Origin: Prolixibacteraceae bacterium
GTDB taxonomy: Bacteria; Bacteroidota; Bacteroidia; Bacteroidales; Prolixibacteraceae
DNA length: 5,583 bases
Assembly: GCA_016788685.1 (NCBI GenBank)
Contig: JAEUSS010000184.1
Span: forward strand, 1 to 5,583
Reading direction: 5' to 3'
Shown: in pieces, positions 1-5,583 of the stretch
How the letters are laid out: each line of letters begins with the position of its first letter
Position numbering within the stretch: position 1 is the stretch's first letter
Made by a program: the position numbers and the translations under genes
The notes under the pieces: model-generated
The model's input: only the letters and a program-made list of their open reading frames with translations
Told to the model about the DNA's origin: nothing
The model's database searches: none

Positions 1-552
1 AATCGTTTGTTTAATTTCTTCCGGAGTGATGGGGTCTGAAGGTGGTATTCGTTCAATAACCCGGGCCATTCCAACAGGGAAACTCTGTTTCCAGATCGGT
101 TCTCCGGCTTCCGTGAGGATAAATTCATTGCTTCCGCCGCCAATGTCGAGAATGAGTGAACGGTTGCCAATTTGGTTAAAAGCGAGTTTTACACCTTTGA
201 AAATCAGCCCGGCCTCTTTTTCTCCGGAAATGATGTGCAGTGTGAGTCCGGTTCTTTTTTCCAGCTCCTGCTGAAACCAGGCGCGGTTGGTTGCTTCTCT
301 GATGGCCGAAGTTGCGAGTACCAGGATTTCGGAAACTTCGTATTGCTTTATTCTTTCCTGGTGTTTGCGGATGGCGGTTATGGCGCGCTCCAGTCCGTCA
401 GAGGTCAGCAGGTTTTTGTCGATCCCGCTTTTCCCAAGTTTAACAACCTCTTTGCCCTGATAAAGTATTTGATAATTTTCATCCTGGTAGCTGGCAATCA
501 GTAAATTGCAGGTGTTGGTGCCCAGATCAATGATGGCCATTTTCCGGCTCAT
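1..552 (-). CDS. Ppx/GppA family exopolyphosphatase / pppGpp phosphatase, N-terminal part (truncated by window edge)
   Basis: Cytoplasmic phosphatase of the ASKHA (actin/Hsp70-like) fold. The family removes terminal phosphate from polyphosphate or converts pppGpp to ppGpp; sequence alone does not say which. The 184 visible residues run off the left edge with no stop and cover roughly the first 60% of a family member of about 300 residues. Seen in order: phosphate-1 loop 'IIDLGTNTCNLLIA' (residues 7-20, Asp9), 'VLATSAIREATNR' (78-90), 'ISGEKEAGLIFKGV' (108-121) with Glu113 as the probable catalytic glutamate of the family SGxxEA motif, and phosphate-2 loop 'LDIGGGSNEF' (135-144). I chose the ATG ending at 552; an in-frame ATG four codons later (538-540) gives 'MAIIDLGTN', equally normal for the family. 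No Shine-Dalgarno sequence precedes either start. It lies 66 bp after the outer-membrane protein gene on the same strand and has its own promoter-like sequence. Family assignment is firm; substrate is open. Confidence 0.93.
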   Translation of the reverse strand, partial: MSRKMAIIDLGTNTCNLLIASYQDENYQILYQGKEVVKLGKSGIDKNLLTSDGLERAITAIRKHQERIKQYEVSEILVLATSAIREATNRAWFQQELEKRTGLTLHIISGEKEAGLIFKGVKLAFNQIGNRSLILDIGGGSNEFILTEAGEPIWKQSFPVGMARVIERIPPSDPITPEEIKQTI

Positions 553-578
553 AAGCAATAGTTGGCGTTTATTCGGAC

Positions 579-611
579 CAAACTTAAGCGTTCGGCCTCC
601 TGTTATTCATA
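579..611 (-). promoter_or_regulatory. Predicted Bacteroidetes-type promoter for the Ppx/GppA gene
   Basis: Read on the minus strand, TAAGTTTG (579-586) is a perfect match to the Bacteroidetes -7 element TAnnTTTG. TATG (608-611) lies 21 bp upstream and matches three of four bases of the -33 TTTG element. Transcription would begin near 571-574, giving a leader of about 20 nt before the ATG at 552. This means the phosphatase gene may be expressed independently of the two genes upstream. An AGGAGG on the same strand (596-601) has no start codon at a useful distance and is probably chance. Confidence 0.5.
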
Positions 612-618
612 CACTTGA

Positions 619-1161
619 TTAATAGAAGAAATACTTTTTCTTCTTTTTATAGAACGAATACCGCAGATTTAGTATCAGCGGAAACTCCTCGAAAGTTGTT
701 TTTCCGAGAGTCTCGCCAGTAACTTTGCTAAATATTTCGTAATCTTTTGTGCCAACCTGATATCCCAATTCCACTGCAAACCCTTTCCGGTAAATTCTCC
801 TGAGATACCATTCGCTGCCAACCAGTATCCCGGTAACCGGTAAACTGGCCGATCGTTCGGGGGTATTAATGTTTAGCCATTTCCATTTGCCGACTGCGCC
901 AATGTATATCCGGTTTGTACGCCGGTAAATCAGCGTATGAAAAACTTTCAGCCCGGCTTCCGCATCGTTGGGTCTGAACTCTTCCAATTCGGAGGCTATT
1001 CCACCGAAGACTTCAAATCCGGTTGTTCTCGACATCCAGTTCCGGTAATTGGGCTTCAGGCTCAGCGGCGACAACTCGACCCCCAGTCCGATTATTTCCT
1101 GAGCAAACGAGCTAAGTCCGCAGCCAAATGTCAGTAATAAAACAAGTAATGTTCGTTTCAT
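619..1161 (-). CDS. Small secreted protein, probably an outer-membrane beta-barrel; function unknown
   Basis: 180 residues; I do not recognise a named family. Residues 1-20 form a clear Sec signal peptide: MKR, a hydrophobic core 'LLVLLLTFGCGL', then 'SSFA' followed by QE, so signal peptidase I cleavage after Ala20 is likely. Cys14 is not in a good lipobox (TFGC), so a lipoprotein is unlikely. The mature part has alternating hydrophobic/polar stretches rich in Tyr, Trp, Gly and Arg, such as 'RIYIGAVGKWKWLNI', 'VTGILVGSEWYLRRIY', 'GFAVELGYQVGTKDYE' and 'LILNLRYSFY', as expected for amphipathic strands of a small eight-strand-type barrel. The last strand is followed by an unusual tail of five Lys and YFFY (172-180). 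The gene starts 16 bp after the stop of the acyl-CoA synthetase gene, so the two are probably one operon. A role in envelope lipid or fatty acid handling is only inference from that neighbour. It could also be a soluble periplasmic protein. Confidence 0.82.
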   Translation of the reverse strand: MKRTLLVLLLTFGCGLSSFAQEIIGLGVELSPLSLKPNYRNWMSRTTGFEVFGGIASELEEFRPNDAEAGLKVFHTLIYRRTNRIYIGAVGKWKWLNINTPERSASLPVTGILVGSEWYLRRIYRKGFAVELGYQVGTKDYEIFSKVTGETLGKTTFEEFPLILNLRYSFYKKKKKYFFY

Positions 1162-1177
1162 TATTGTTGTTCGTTTT

Positions 1178-3079
1178 TTACCACTTTTTCAATGCGTCTA
1201 CATTGCGTTGGTTGACAATGTTTTTTGCTTCCGGAGTGTATAAAAACTCCAGTTCGTTTTTGAAGTATTCGGTAATTTTTCCGCGCACCATTTTCATGGT
1301 TGAGTTGAGCAGGTGATTTTGTTCGGTAAATGCTTCAGGCAAAACAGCAATCGTGGTTGGCAGCCAGCGCTCCGGAAATGAATTGGCAAACTTGCCGCCG
1401 GCTTTGTAGGCGTCCACTTCGTGCTGAATAATTTTCAGGGCTTCAGCCAGCGCTTGATCGGTTCCGGGCTTCATGCCGCGTTTTTCAAGTTCACGGTTGA
1501 TGGCGGGCATGTTGGGCACAATCATTCCTGAAGTATAGGCATTCTGGTTGTTATACAGCATACACTGATCAATGAATGGCGATTGGTCAACCAGCGCTTC
1601 TTCGATGCCTTCGGGACTGAATTTTTCGCCGTCGCTTCCAATCAGCAGGCTCTTGAAACGGCCGAGTACGTATAGAAAACCGTCTTTGTCGAGGTAACCC
1701 ATGTCGCCTGTGTACAGCCAGCCGTCTCTGACGGTTTCGGCCGAAGCTTTGGGGTTGTTCCAGTAACCTTTCATGACGTTATCGCCTTTGACAACGATTT
1801 CGCCTTTTTCGCCCAGTGGAAGTTTGTTCCCGTCGTTGTCACAAATTTTTACTTCAAGATATTTGGCCAGCTTTCCCGATGAACCGAATTTTACCGCATG
1901 AAGTATATTCGACGAAATGACCGGGGCAGCTTCGGACAGTCCGTATCCCTGGCACATGGGCATGCCGACGGCATAAAAGAAACGCTGCAGTTCGATGTCG
2001 AGTAAAGCGCCTCCGCCAATAAACATTTCAAGTTTCCCGCCAAACCCCTCGCGAATCTTCGAAAACAAAATTTTGTCGTAGAGCATGAGCAAGGGTTTGT
2101 AAATTACACGCAACCCTTTGCCCCGGTTCCATCCGTTGTCGTTGTATTTGTAGGCAATTTTCAGGGCATGGTTAAACATTTTTTCAACGGTTTTTCCTTT
2201 CGCCCTGATGTTCGATTCAATTCCTTTTCTGAAGTTTTTGGCGACCGCCGGAACGCTCATCAGTAAGTTTGGCTGGATTTCTTTAATGTTCTTCGGAATA
2301 TTTTTAAGTGTTTCCATTGGTGTTTTGCCTATTTCGAGCGATGCCACACTTGCGCCGTAGTACATGAAACAATACAGGCAGGCAGTGTGTGCAAAAGAGT
2401 GGTCCCACGGAAGAAAGGCGAGCGTTTTCCAGTCCTCGCCGATATTCAGCAGTGTGCTGGCCTGAACAACATTGGCGGCATAATTCAGTTGGGTGAGCAT
2501 GATGCCTTTCGGGTCAGCTGTAGTTCCTGATGTATATGAAATATTGGCTACGTCACCGGGCTGAACGGTTTGGTATATGGCTTCAAAATCAAGTCGGTTT
2601 GTTTTCAGGTATTTATCGCCCTGGTCGAGTACCTGAGTGTAAGATATATCGTTGGAATCGGAATTTTCGTTTCCGTCCAGGTATATTACTTTTTCCAGCT
2701 CCGGAAGTTCGGCCCGTATTTCCTCCACTTTTGAAGCATGTCCCTTCGAAACCACGATCATTTTGCAGCCAGAATGAGCCAGCCTGAACTTAAGTTCGTT
2801 GCCCGACTCGAGTTTTACCGATAGCGGAACGTTGATTCCTCCGGCATACAAAATGCCCAATTCTGAAATGATCCAGGCATTCCGGCCTTCCGAAATCAGG
2901 CCGACGCGGTCACCCTTTTGCATCCCAAGTGCAACCAGACCTGCACCAAACTTTAAAACCAGGTCGTGGGTTTGTTTGTAGGTCGTTCCCTCGTAGCTTC
3001 CGTTTGACTTTTCCCACAGGTAGACGTTGTTGGGGAATTTGGCAACACTGGTTTCAAAGAGTTCGATGATCGTTTTCAT
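1178..3079 (-). CDS. AMP-forming long-chain fatty acid-CoA ligase (acyl-CoA synthetase)
   Basis: Activates a fatty acid with ATP to acyl-AMP and then transfers it to coenzyme A, supplying acyl-CoA for lipid synthesis or beta-oxidation; acts in the cytoplasm or at the inner membrane face. It is an ANL-superfamily enzyme of 633 residues, the usual size for the long FadD/FAA-like branch. Motifs in order: P-loop 'YTSGTTADPKG' (182-192), 'LPWDHSFAHT' (223-232), 'GGGALLD' (355-361), 'QGYGLSEAAPVIS' (377-389, Glu383 as the Mg/ATP-site acid), 'GWLYTGDMG' (453-461, Asp459 as the ribose ligand), hinge 'LGRFKSLLIGSDGEKFSPEG' (472-491), and near the C-terminus 'NSTMKMVRGKI' (592-602), where Lys596 sits at the usual adenylation lysine position. 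The hinge has Ser where many family members have Asp (GRxKD). All catalytic motifs are intact, so it should be active. The start gives a normal N-terminus with the lid-side helix 'IIELFETSVAKFPNN'. It heads a probable operon with the membrane protein 16 bp downstream. Exact chain length preference cannot be read. Confidence 0.95.
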   Translation of the reverse strand: MKTIIELFETSVAKFPNNVYLWEKSNGSYEGTTYKQTHDLVLKFGAGLVALGMQKGDRVGLISEGRNAWIISELGILYAGGINVPLSVKLESGNELKFRLAHSGCKMIVVSKGHASKVEEIRAELPELEKVIYLDGNENSDSNDISYTQVLDQGDKYLKTNRLDFEAIYQTVQPGDVANISYTSGTTADPKGIMLTQLNYAANVVQASTLLNIGEDWKTLAFLPWDHSFAHTACLYCFMYYGASVASLEIGKTPMETLKNIPKNIKEIQPNLLMSVPAVAKNFRKGIESNIRAKGKTVEKMFNHALKIAYKYNDNGWNRGKGLRVIYKPLLMLYDKILFSKIREGFGGKLEMFIGGGALLDIELQRFFYAVGMPMCQGYGLSEAAPVISSNILHAVKFGSSGKLAKYLEVKICDNDGNKLPLGEKGEIVVKGDNVMKGYWNNPKASAETVRDGWLYTGDMGYLDKDGFLYVLGRFKSLLIGSDGEKFSPEGIEEALVDQSPFIDQCMLYNNQNAYTSGMIVPNMPAINRELEKRGMKPGTDQALAEALKIIQHEVDAYKAGGKFANSFPERWLPTTIAVLPEAFTEQNHLLNSTMKMVRGKITEYFKNELEFLYTPEAKNIVNQRNVDALKKW

Positions 3080-3138
3080 AAATTTACTGTTTCAATTTAA
3101 GTTCTCTATTTCGGGATTTTTTATTGATCGATAGATTT

Positions 3139-3146
3139 CAAATGTA
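3139..3146 (-). promoter_or_regulatory. Predicted -7 promoter element for the acyl-CoA synthetase operon
   Basis: On the minus strand TACATTTG is a perfect match to the Bacteroidetes -7 element TAnnTTTG, 59 bp before the ATG at 3079, with a leader of about 50 nt. I see no good TTTG at the expected 19-21 bp upstream, so the -33 half is weak or absent. The position directly after the galM terminator supports a fresh transcription start here. The gap 3080-3174 shows nothing else I can support. Confidence 0.45.
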
Positions 3147-3174
3147 CAAATTTTATTATTCCGGCGACATTCAA

Positions 3175-3198
3175 TAAAAAAAGGGCCGAAGCCCTTCT
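3175..3198 (-). terminator. Rho-independent terminator of galM
   Basis: On the minus strand, immediately after the galM stop codon, AAGGGC-TTCG-GCCCTT forms a perfect 6-bp stem with a TTCG tetraloop (3181-3196). It is followed by an unbroken run of T that includes the last two stem bases (3176-3182, seven T). GC-rich stem, stable UUCG-class loop and T-tract make this a textbook intrinsic terminator. It separates galM from the acyl-CoA synthetase operon on the same strand, so galM is probably monocistronic. Confidence 0.93.
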
Positions 3199-3200
3199 GT

Positions 3201-4247
3201 TTATTTTGTTCCGAAAGTGTATACTGTTTTTTCGCGGAATTTCTGTTCGGGAGCCAAAGTTACCGGCGGAAATCCGGGTTTGTTGACAGAGTCGGGGTAG
3301 TGCTGTGTTTCAAGAGCAACGCCCGAATAACTTCCGAATTTTTTCTTTCCGTCAACGGTTAACTCCGGAATCCAGAAGCCCGTGTAAAGCTGGATTCCCG
3401 GTTGAGTGGTATAAACGTCAACGGTCCTTCCCGAGGTTTCTTCGCTCAGGCGTCCGGCGTAAACCAGGTTTCCTTTGTCGTTGTCCAGTACAAAATTTAA
3501 ATCGTAACCATCGGCCAGACCGGCAATGTCTCTGCCCAGTTTCTTTTTCGTCAGGAAGTTAAACGGCGTGCCGGTAACCGGAAGTATTTTGCCGGTTGGA
3601 ATCATGCCTTCGGATTCCGTGTAACTTTTGGCAGTGAGCTGAAGGTCGTGGTTTAAGATTGTTTCTTTGCCGCCGGTCAGGTTAAAATAGGTGTGGTTGG
3701 TCAGATTCAGGATGGTAGTCTGGTCGGTTTCAGCTGAATACTCAATACTCAGTTCGTTGTTGTCGTTTAGGGTATAGATACAGGTCACTTTCAGATTTCC
3801 GGGGTAACCTTCTTCCATGTCGGGGCTGAGGTAGCTCAGTTTCACACCCACAGTTTCGGGTTCATCAATAATTTCAGCAGTCCATAAACGGCGGTCGAAG
3901 CCAACAGATCCGCCATGCAGGTGGTTGGGGCCATTGTTTACTGCCAGCGAATAATTTTTGTTTCCGAGACTGAACTTTCCCTCGGCAATGCGGTTGCAGC
4001 AGCGGCCGCAAATGGCTCCGAAATAAGGATAGTTGGCCAGGTATTCGCTGCTCTGATATGATTCGGATTTTTCGAATCCACAAACAATGTTGCCCGATTG
4101 GCCGTCTTTATCCGGGGTCTCAATGGAGGTGATTACAGCCCCGTAATTGGTTATTTTTACCGTTAGTTGTTTGTTGTTCGACAGGGTAAAAAGATCAATA
4201 TCAATTCCTTCGTTTGTTTTTCCGAATAGCGATCGAGTGATTTTCAT
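3201..4247 (-). CDS. galM: Aldose 1-epimerase (galactose mutarotase)
   Basis: Interconverts the alpha and beta anomers of aldohexoses such as galactose, giving galactokinase the alpha form at the head of the Leloir pathway. At 348 residues it is the normal length for GalM. Conserved sites are all present: substrate-binding 'GAICGRCCNRIAEGKF' (77-92, Arg82 and Arg86), 'NHLHGG' (108-113) with His111 as the conserved active-site histidine, 'LTNHTYFNL' (182-190) with His185 as the catalytic acid, Asp249 in 'DGYDLNF', and 'GVALETQHYPD' (309-319) with Glu313 as the catalytic base. No signal peptide is visible, so it is cytoplasmic, although some Bacteroidota carry secreted relatives. The CysCys in 'GRCCNR' is unusual, since that spot is more often aromatic or aliphatic plus Ala. 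The gene is divergent from the GntR regulator and sits beside a probable galT, which supports a galactose role over a general aldose role. It ends in a strong terminator. Confidence 0.96.
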   Translation of the reverse strand: MKITRSLFGKTNEGIDIDLFTLSNNKQLTVKITNYGAVITSIETPDKDGQSGNIVCGFEKSESYQSSEYLANYPYFGAICGRCCNRIAEGKFSLGNKNYSLAVNNGPNHLHGGSVGFDRRLWTAEIIDEPETVGVKLSYLSPDMEEGYPGNLKVTCIYTLNDNNELSIEYSAETDQTTILNLTNHTYFNLTGGKETILNHDLQLTAKSYTESEGMIPTGKILPVTGTPFNFLTKKKLGRDIAGLADGYDLNFVLDNDKGNLVYAGRLSEETSGRTVDVYTTQPGIQLYTGFWIPELTVDGKKKFGSYSGVALETQHYPDSVNKPGFPPVTLAPEQKFREKTVYTFGTK

Positions 4248-4327
4248 GAGTTTAGATATTTTAGATGTTTGAAATGTTGCGAGTTGCCGGATACCGGTCG
4301 GAAAAACTGATAGCTGCGACAGAACCG

Positions 4328-4355
4328 CAAAATACGTTAATAACCTGACTGCAAA
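4328..4355 (-). promoter_or_regulatory. Possible promoter for galM
   Basis: On the minus strand TTTG (4352-4355) is followed after 17 bp by TATTTTG (4328-4334), one base short of the Bacteroidetes TAnnTTTG element and with a spacing 2-4 bp below the ideal. It would start transcription near 4320, giving a leader of roughly 70 nt. The suboptimal match would fit a gene that needs induction, but another promoter nearby is possible. Confidence 0.35.
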
Positions 4356-4371
4356 TTTAATTTTTCTGCTC

Positions 4372-4389
4372 GTACTGGTGGGTACTGGT
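4372..4389. repeat. Tandem GTACTGGT repeat, candidate operator of the GntR regulator
   Basis: GTACTGGT occurs exactly twice, at 4372-4379 and 4382-4389, with a 10-bp period (one helical turn). The second copy touches the -33 element of the regulator promoter at 4389. The shared hexamer also appears inverted as ACCAGT in GTACCAGT at 4446-4453, overlapping the GTG start, and a symmetric variant ACCGGT lies at 4293-4298 in the galM leader. Placement between divergent gal genes and across the promoter suggests an operator for autoregulation and galM control. This is inferred from position and repetition only. Confidence 0.45.
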
Positions 4390-4421
4390 TTGTATTTTGT
4401 TTGAATTTATTTTTACTTTTG
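4389..4421 (+). promoter_or_regulatory. Strong Bacteroidetes-type promoter for the GntR regulator gene
   Basis: TTTG (4389-4392), then exactly 21 bp, then TACTTTTG (4414-4421) matches the consensus TTTG-N19-21-TAnnTTTG at every fixed base. Transcription should begin near 4427-4430. That is downstream of the in-frame TTG codons at 4401 and 4419, so they cannot be used from this promoter, and it supports translation from the GTG at 4452 with a leader of about 25 nt. Confidence 0.75.
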
Positions 4422-4451
4422 AAAACTTTTTATCCATTAAAATTTGTACCA

Positions 4452-5450
4452 GTGAAGGACATTCAGATTGATGATTCTTTAGGTGTGCCCAAGTACCGGC
4501 AGATAATTAATTCGATATACACGGCCATTTCAACAGGCAGGCTGAAACTTGGCGACAAAATCCCCTCGCTGAACCAGATTTGTACTGAATTTGATTTGTC
4601 GCGCGATACCGTAATGGTTGCTTTCAACGAGCTAAAAGCCAAAGGTATAATTAATTCGATCCCCGGGAAAGGTTATTACATCAACAGTACAGAGGTTAAC
4701 CTCGATCATAAAATATTTGTGCTTTTTGATGAGCTAAACGCTTTTAAAGAAGATTTATATACTTCTTTTCTGAACAGCCTGGATGCCAGGTCGAGCGTGG
4801 ATATTTATTTTCATCATTTTAATTATCAGGTTTTTAAGGACTTGATTTCAGAAAGTGTCGGCAAATATACTTCGTATGTGATTATGCCTGCAACCTTTGA
4901 CTATACTGCAGACATTATCGGGAAATTGCCGAAAGATAAAGTTTATATTCTCGACCGGAAGAAAGATGATTTGCAGGACTTTCCGGTTGTTTATCAGGAT
5001 TTTGACCGTGATGTTTATGATGCGTTGATTCACAGCGCTGATTTGCTTCAGAAATACGCCAAATTGGTTATGATATATCCCGGAGGAAAAGAACCGGAAG
5101 GACGAGTGGCTGGTTTCAAGCGCTTTTGCAATGAAAAAGGGGTACAGTCGGAGATTATCCGTACTGTGGCAAATAAGGAAATGAAAAAAGGTGAAGCTTA
5201 TTTTGTTCCTTCCGACCGTAATTTGGTGCGTCTGGTGAAAATGGCTTCCGAAAAAAATCTGCAGCTGGGAACAGATGTCGGGATTGTTTCGTTCAACGAT
5301 ACCGTTTTAAAGGAGGTGGTGGCCGGAGGGATTACAACGATATCAACCGACTTTCAGTTGATGGGTCAAACACTGGCCCGGATGATTCAGGAAAGAAGCA
5401 CAGACAAAATCAGAAACCGTTCGGCTTTGATTCGCAGGAACTCTCTTTAG
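4452..5450 (+). CDS. GntR-family transcriptional regulator with a LacI-type sugar-binding domain; probable galactose regulator
   Basis: 332 residues from GTG 4452. Residues about 10-77 are a GntR winged helix-turn-helix: 'PKYRQIINSIYTAISTGRL', then 'LGDKIPSLNQICTEFDLS' and 'SRDTVMVAFNELKAKGII', ending in the wing 'SIPGKGYYI'. Residues about 85-330 resemble a periplasmic-binding-protein/LacI-type effector domain rather than the FCD or UTRA domain of most GntR proteins. The signs are 'DVGIVSFNDT' (275-284), 'ITTISTDFQLMGQTLARMI' after it, and the closing 'ALIRRNSL', which matches the LacI-type LixRxS ending. This chimera is common in Bacteroidota carbohydrate loci. An in-frame frame extends 17 codons upstream to TTG 4401, but that stretch overlaps the predicted promoter and gives an atypical N-terminus; 'VKDIQIDDSLGVPKYRQ' is the expected family start. 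No Shine-Dalgarno sequence is seen. Neighbours galM (divergent) and probable galT (downstream) suggest galactose or a derivative as the ligand. Whether it represses or activates cannot be told. Confidence 0.92.
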   Translation: MKDIQIDDSLGVPKYRQIINSIYTAISTGRLKLGDKIPSLNQICTEFDLSRDTVMVAFNELKAKGIINSIPGKGYYINSTEVNLDHKIFVLFDELNAFKEDLYTSFLNSLDARSSVDIYFHHFNYQVFKDLISESVGKYTSYVIMPATFDYTADIIGKLPKDKVYILDRKKDDLQDFPVVYQDFDRDVYDALIHSADLLQKYAKLVMIYPGGKEPEGRVAGFKRFCNEKGVQSEIIRTVANKEMKKGEAYFVPSDRNLVRLVKMASEKNLQLGTDVGIVSFNDTVLKEVVAGGITTISTDFQLMGQTLARMIQERSTDKIRNRSALIRRNSL

Positions 5451-5500
5451 CAAATTTCTAAATACAAACTCCACCACAAAGAAGGGAAAAGTCTCCGGTC

Positions 5501-5525
5501 TTTTTTTTTTTTTTTTTTTTTTTTT
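5501..5525 (+). repeat. Homopolymer run of 25 T between the regulator and galT
   Basis: An uninterrupted T25 lies 50 bp after the regulator stop and 14 bp before the first possible galT start. The upstream stretch AAAAGTCTCCGGTCTTTT can form only a weak imperfect hairpin (AAAAG with CTTTT around a mismatched centre), so it may act as a terminator T-tract, but the stem is poor. Runs of this length are rare in bacterial chromosomes and unstable in replication and sequencing. The true length may differ from 25. Apart from this run, 5451-5539 shows no clear promoter. Confidence 0.9.
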
Positions 5526-5539
5526 CTGTTGGTAAAATA

Positions 5540-5583
5540 ATGATTATGAGCAATTTTAATATCGAAGATTATCCGCACAAAAG
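5540..5583 (+). CDS. galT: Probable galactose-1-phosphate uridylyltransferase, extreme N-terminus (truncated by window edge)
   Basis: Only 14 codons are visible: ATG ATT ATG at 5540-5548, then 'SNFNIEDYPHK' and the first two bases (AG) of the next codon. GalT proteins typically begin with a short stretch ending in 'D/E-H-PHRR' about ten residues in, as in E. coli 'FNPVDHPHRR'. 'FNIEDYPHK' followed by a likely Arg fits that pattern in spacing and residues. GalT transfers UMP from UDP-glucose to galactose 1-phosphate in the Leloir pathway. The neighbouring galM and sugar-type regulator fit. Either ATG could be the start; the one at 5546 gives 'MSNFNIEDYPHK' and looks the more usual. With so few residues the call rests on motif and context and could be wrong. 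Confidence 0.6.
   Translation, partial: MIMSNFNIEDYPHK

Noticed and set aside
26..504. Plus-strand open frames opposite the Ppx/GppA gene
   Set aside because: The minus strand encodes clear Ppx/GppA motifs throughout; the plus-strand translations show no family features and are antisense shadows.
596..601. AGGAGG on the minus strand upstream of the Ppx/GppA gene
   Set aside because: No start codon lies 5-10 nt downstream, it is probably upstream of the transcription start, and Bacteroidota rarely rely on Shine-Dalgarno sequences.
624..644. 8-bp perfect inverted repeat AGAAGAAA/TTTCTTCT with a 5-nt loop at the end of the barrel gene
   Set aside because: It is all A/G against T/C, lies inside the Lys and Phe codons, and on the minus strand has no following T-tract. 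It is most simply a by-product of the KKKKK and FF codons, not a terminator.
3122..3133. Near-palindrome TATTGATCGATA upstream of the acyl-CoA synthetase gene
   Set aside because: Only 10 of 12 positions are symmetric and the core is common AT-rich sequence; there is no second copy and no neighbouring regulator to link it to.
3874..4123. Overlapping minus-strand frames inside galM
   Set aside because: They are out of frame with an intact, motif-complete GalM and have no recognisable features of their own.

Overview
The window looks like chromosomal DNA from a member of the Bacteroidota, possibly of the Marinilabiliales/Prolixibacteraceae type. Three things suggest this. The promoters match the Bacteroidetes pattern (TTTG, about 20 bp, TAnnTTTG). 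The starts mostly lack Shine-Dalgarno sequences. The gene set is typical: a GntR regulator with a sugar-sensor half, a FadD-like ligase with the 'GRFKSLLIGSDGEKFSPE' hinge, and a small outer-membrane-type protein with an 'A|QE' signal cleavage. The genus is a guess; the phylum is fairly safe. Base composition looks mixed (mid-40s % GC by eye, not counted).

Left half (1-3079), all on the minus strand, read from right to left. A 633-residue AMP-forming long-chain acyl-CoA synthetase is followed after 16 bp by a 180-residue secreted protein, probably a small outer-membrane beta-barrel. After a further 66 bp comes an Ppx/GppA-type phosphatase, cut by the window edge after 184 residues. The first two are probably co-transcribed. 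The phosphatase can be read from the same transcript but also has its own promoter-like sequence in the gap.

Centre (3080-3200) holds a -7 element for the ligase gene and a strong intrinsic terminator with a UUCG-type loop, which ends the galM transcript.

Right half (3201-5583) appears to be a galactose-use locus. Aldose 1-epimerase (galM, minus) is divergent from a GntR-family regulator (plus) whose C-terminal half resembles a LacI-type sugar-binding domain. The regulator is followed by the first 12-14 codons of what looks like galT (PHK(R) motif at the right distance from the start). The 204-bp divergent region carries an excellent promoter for the regulator, a weaker one for galM, and repeated ACTGGT/ACCAGT hexamers that could be the regulator's operator. 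A simple model is that galactose or a derivative is sensed by the regulator. GalM then equilibrates the anomers, and GalT, with a kinase outside the window, feeds the Leloir pathway.

I see no tRNA, rRNA, CRISPR array, mobile element or defence system. The oddest piece of sequence is a run of 25 T between the regulator and galT. I found no convincing undescribed system; the most useful leads are the operator repeats and the poly-T run.
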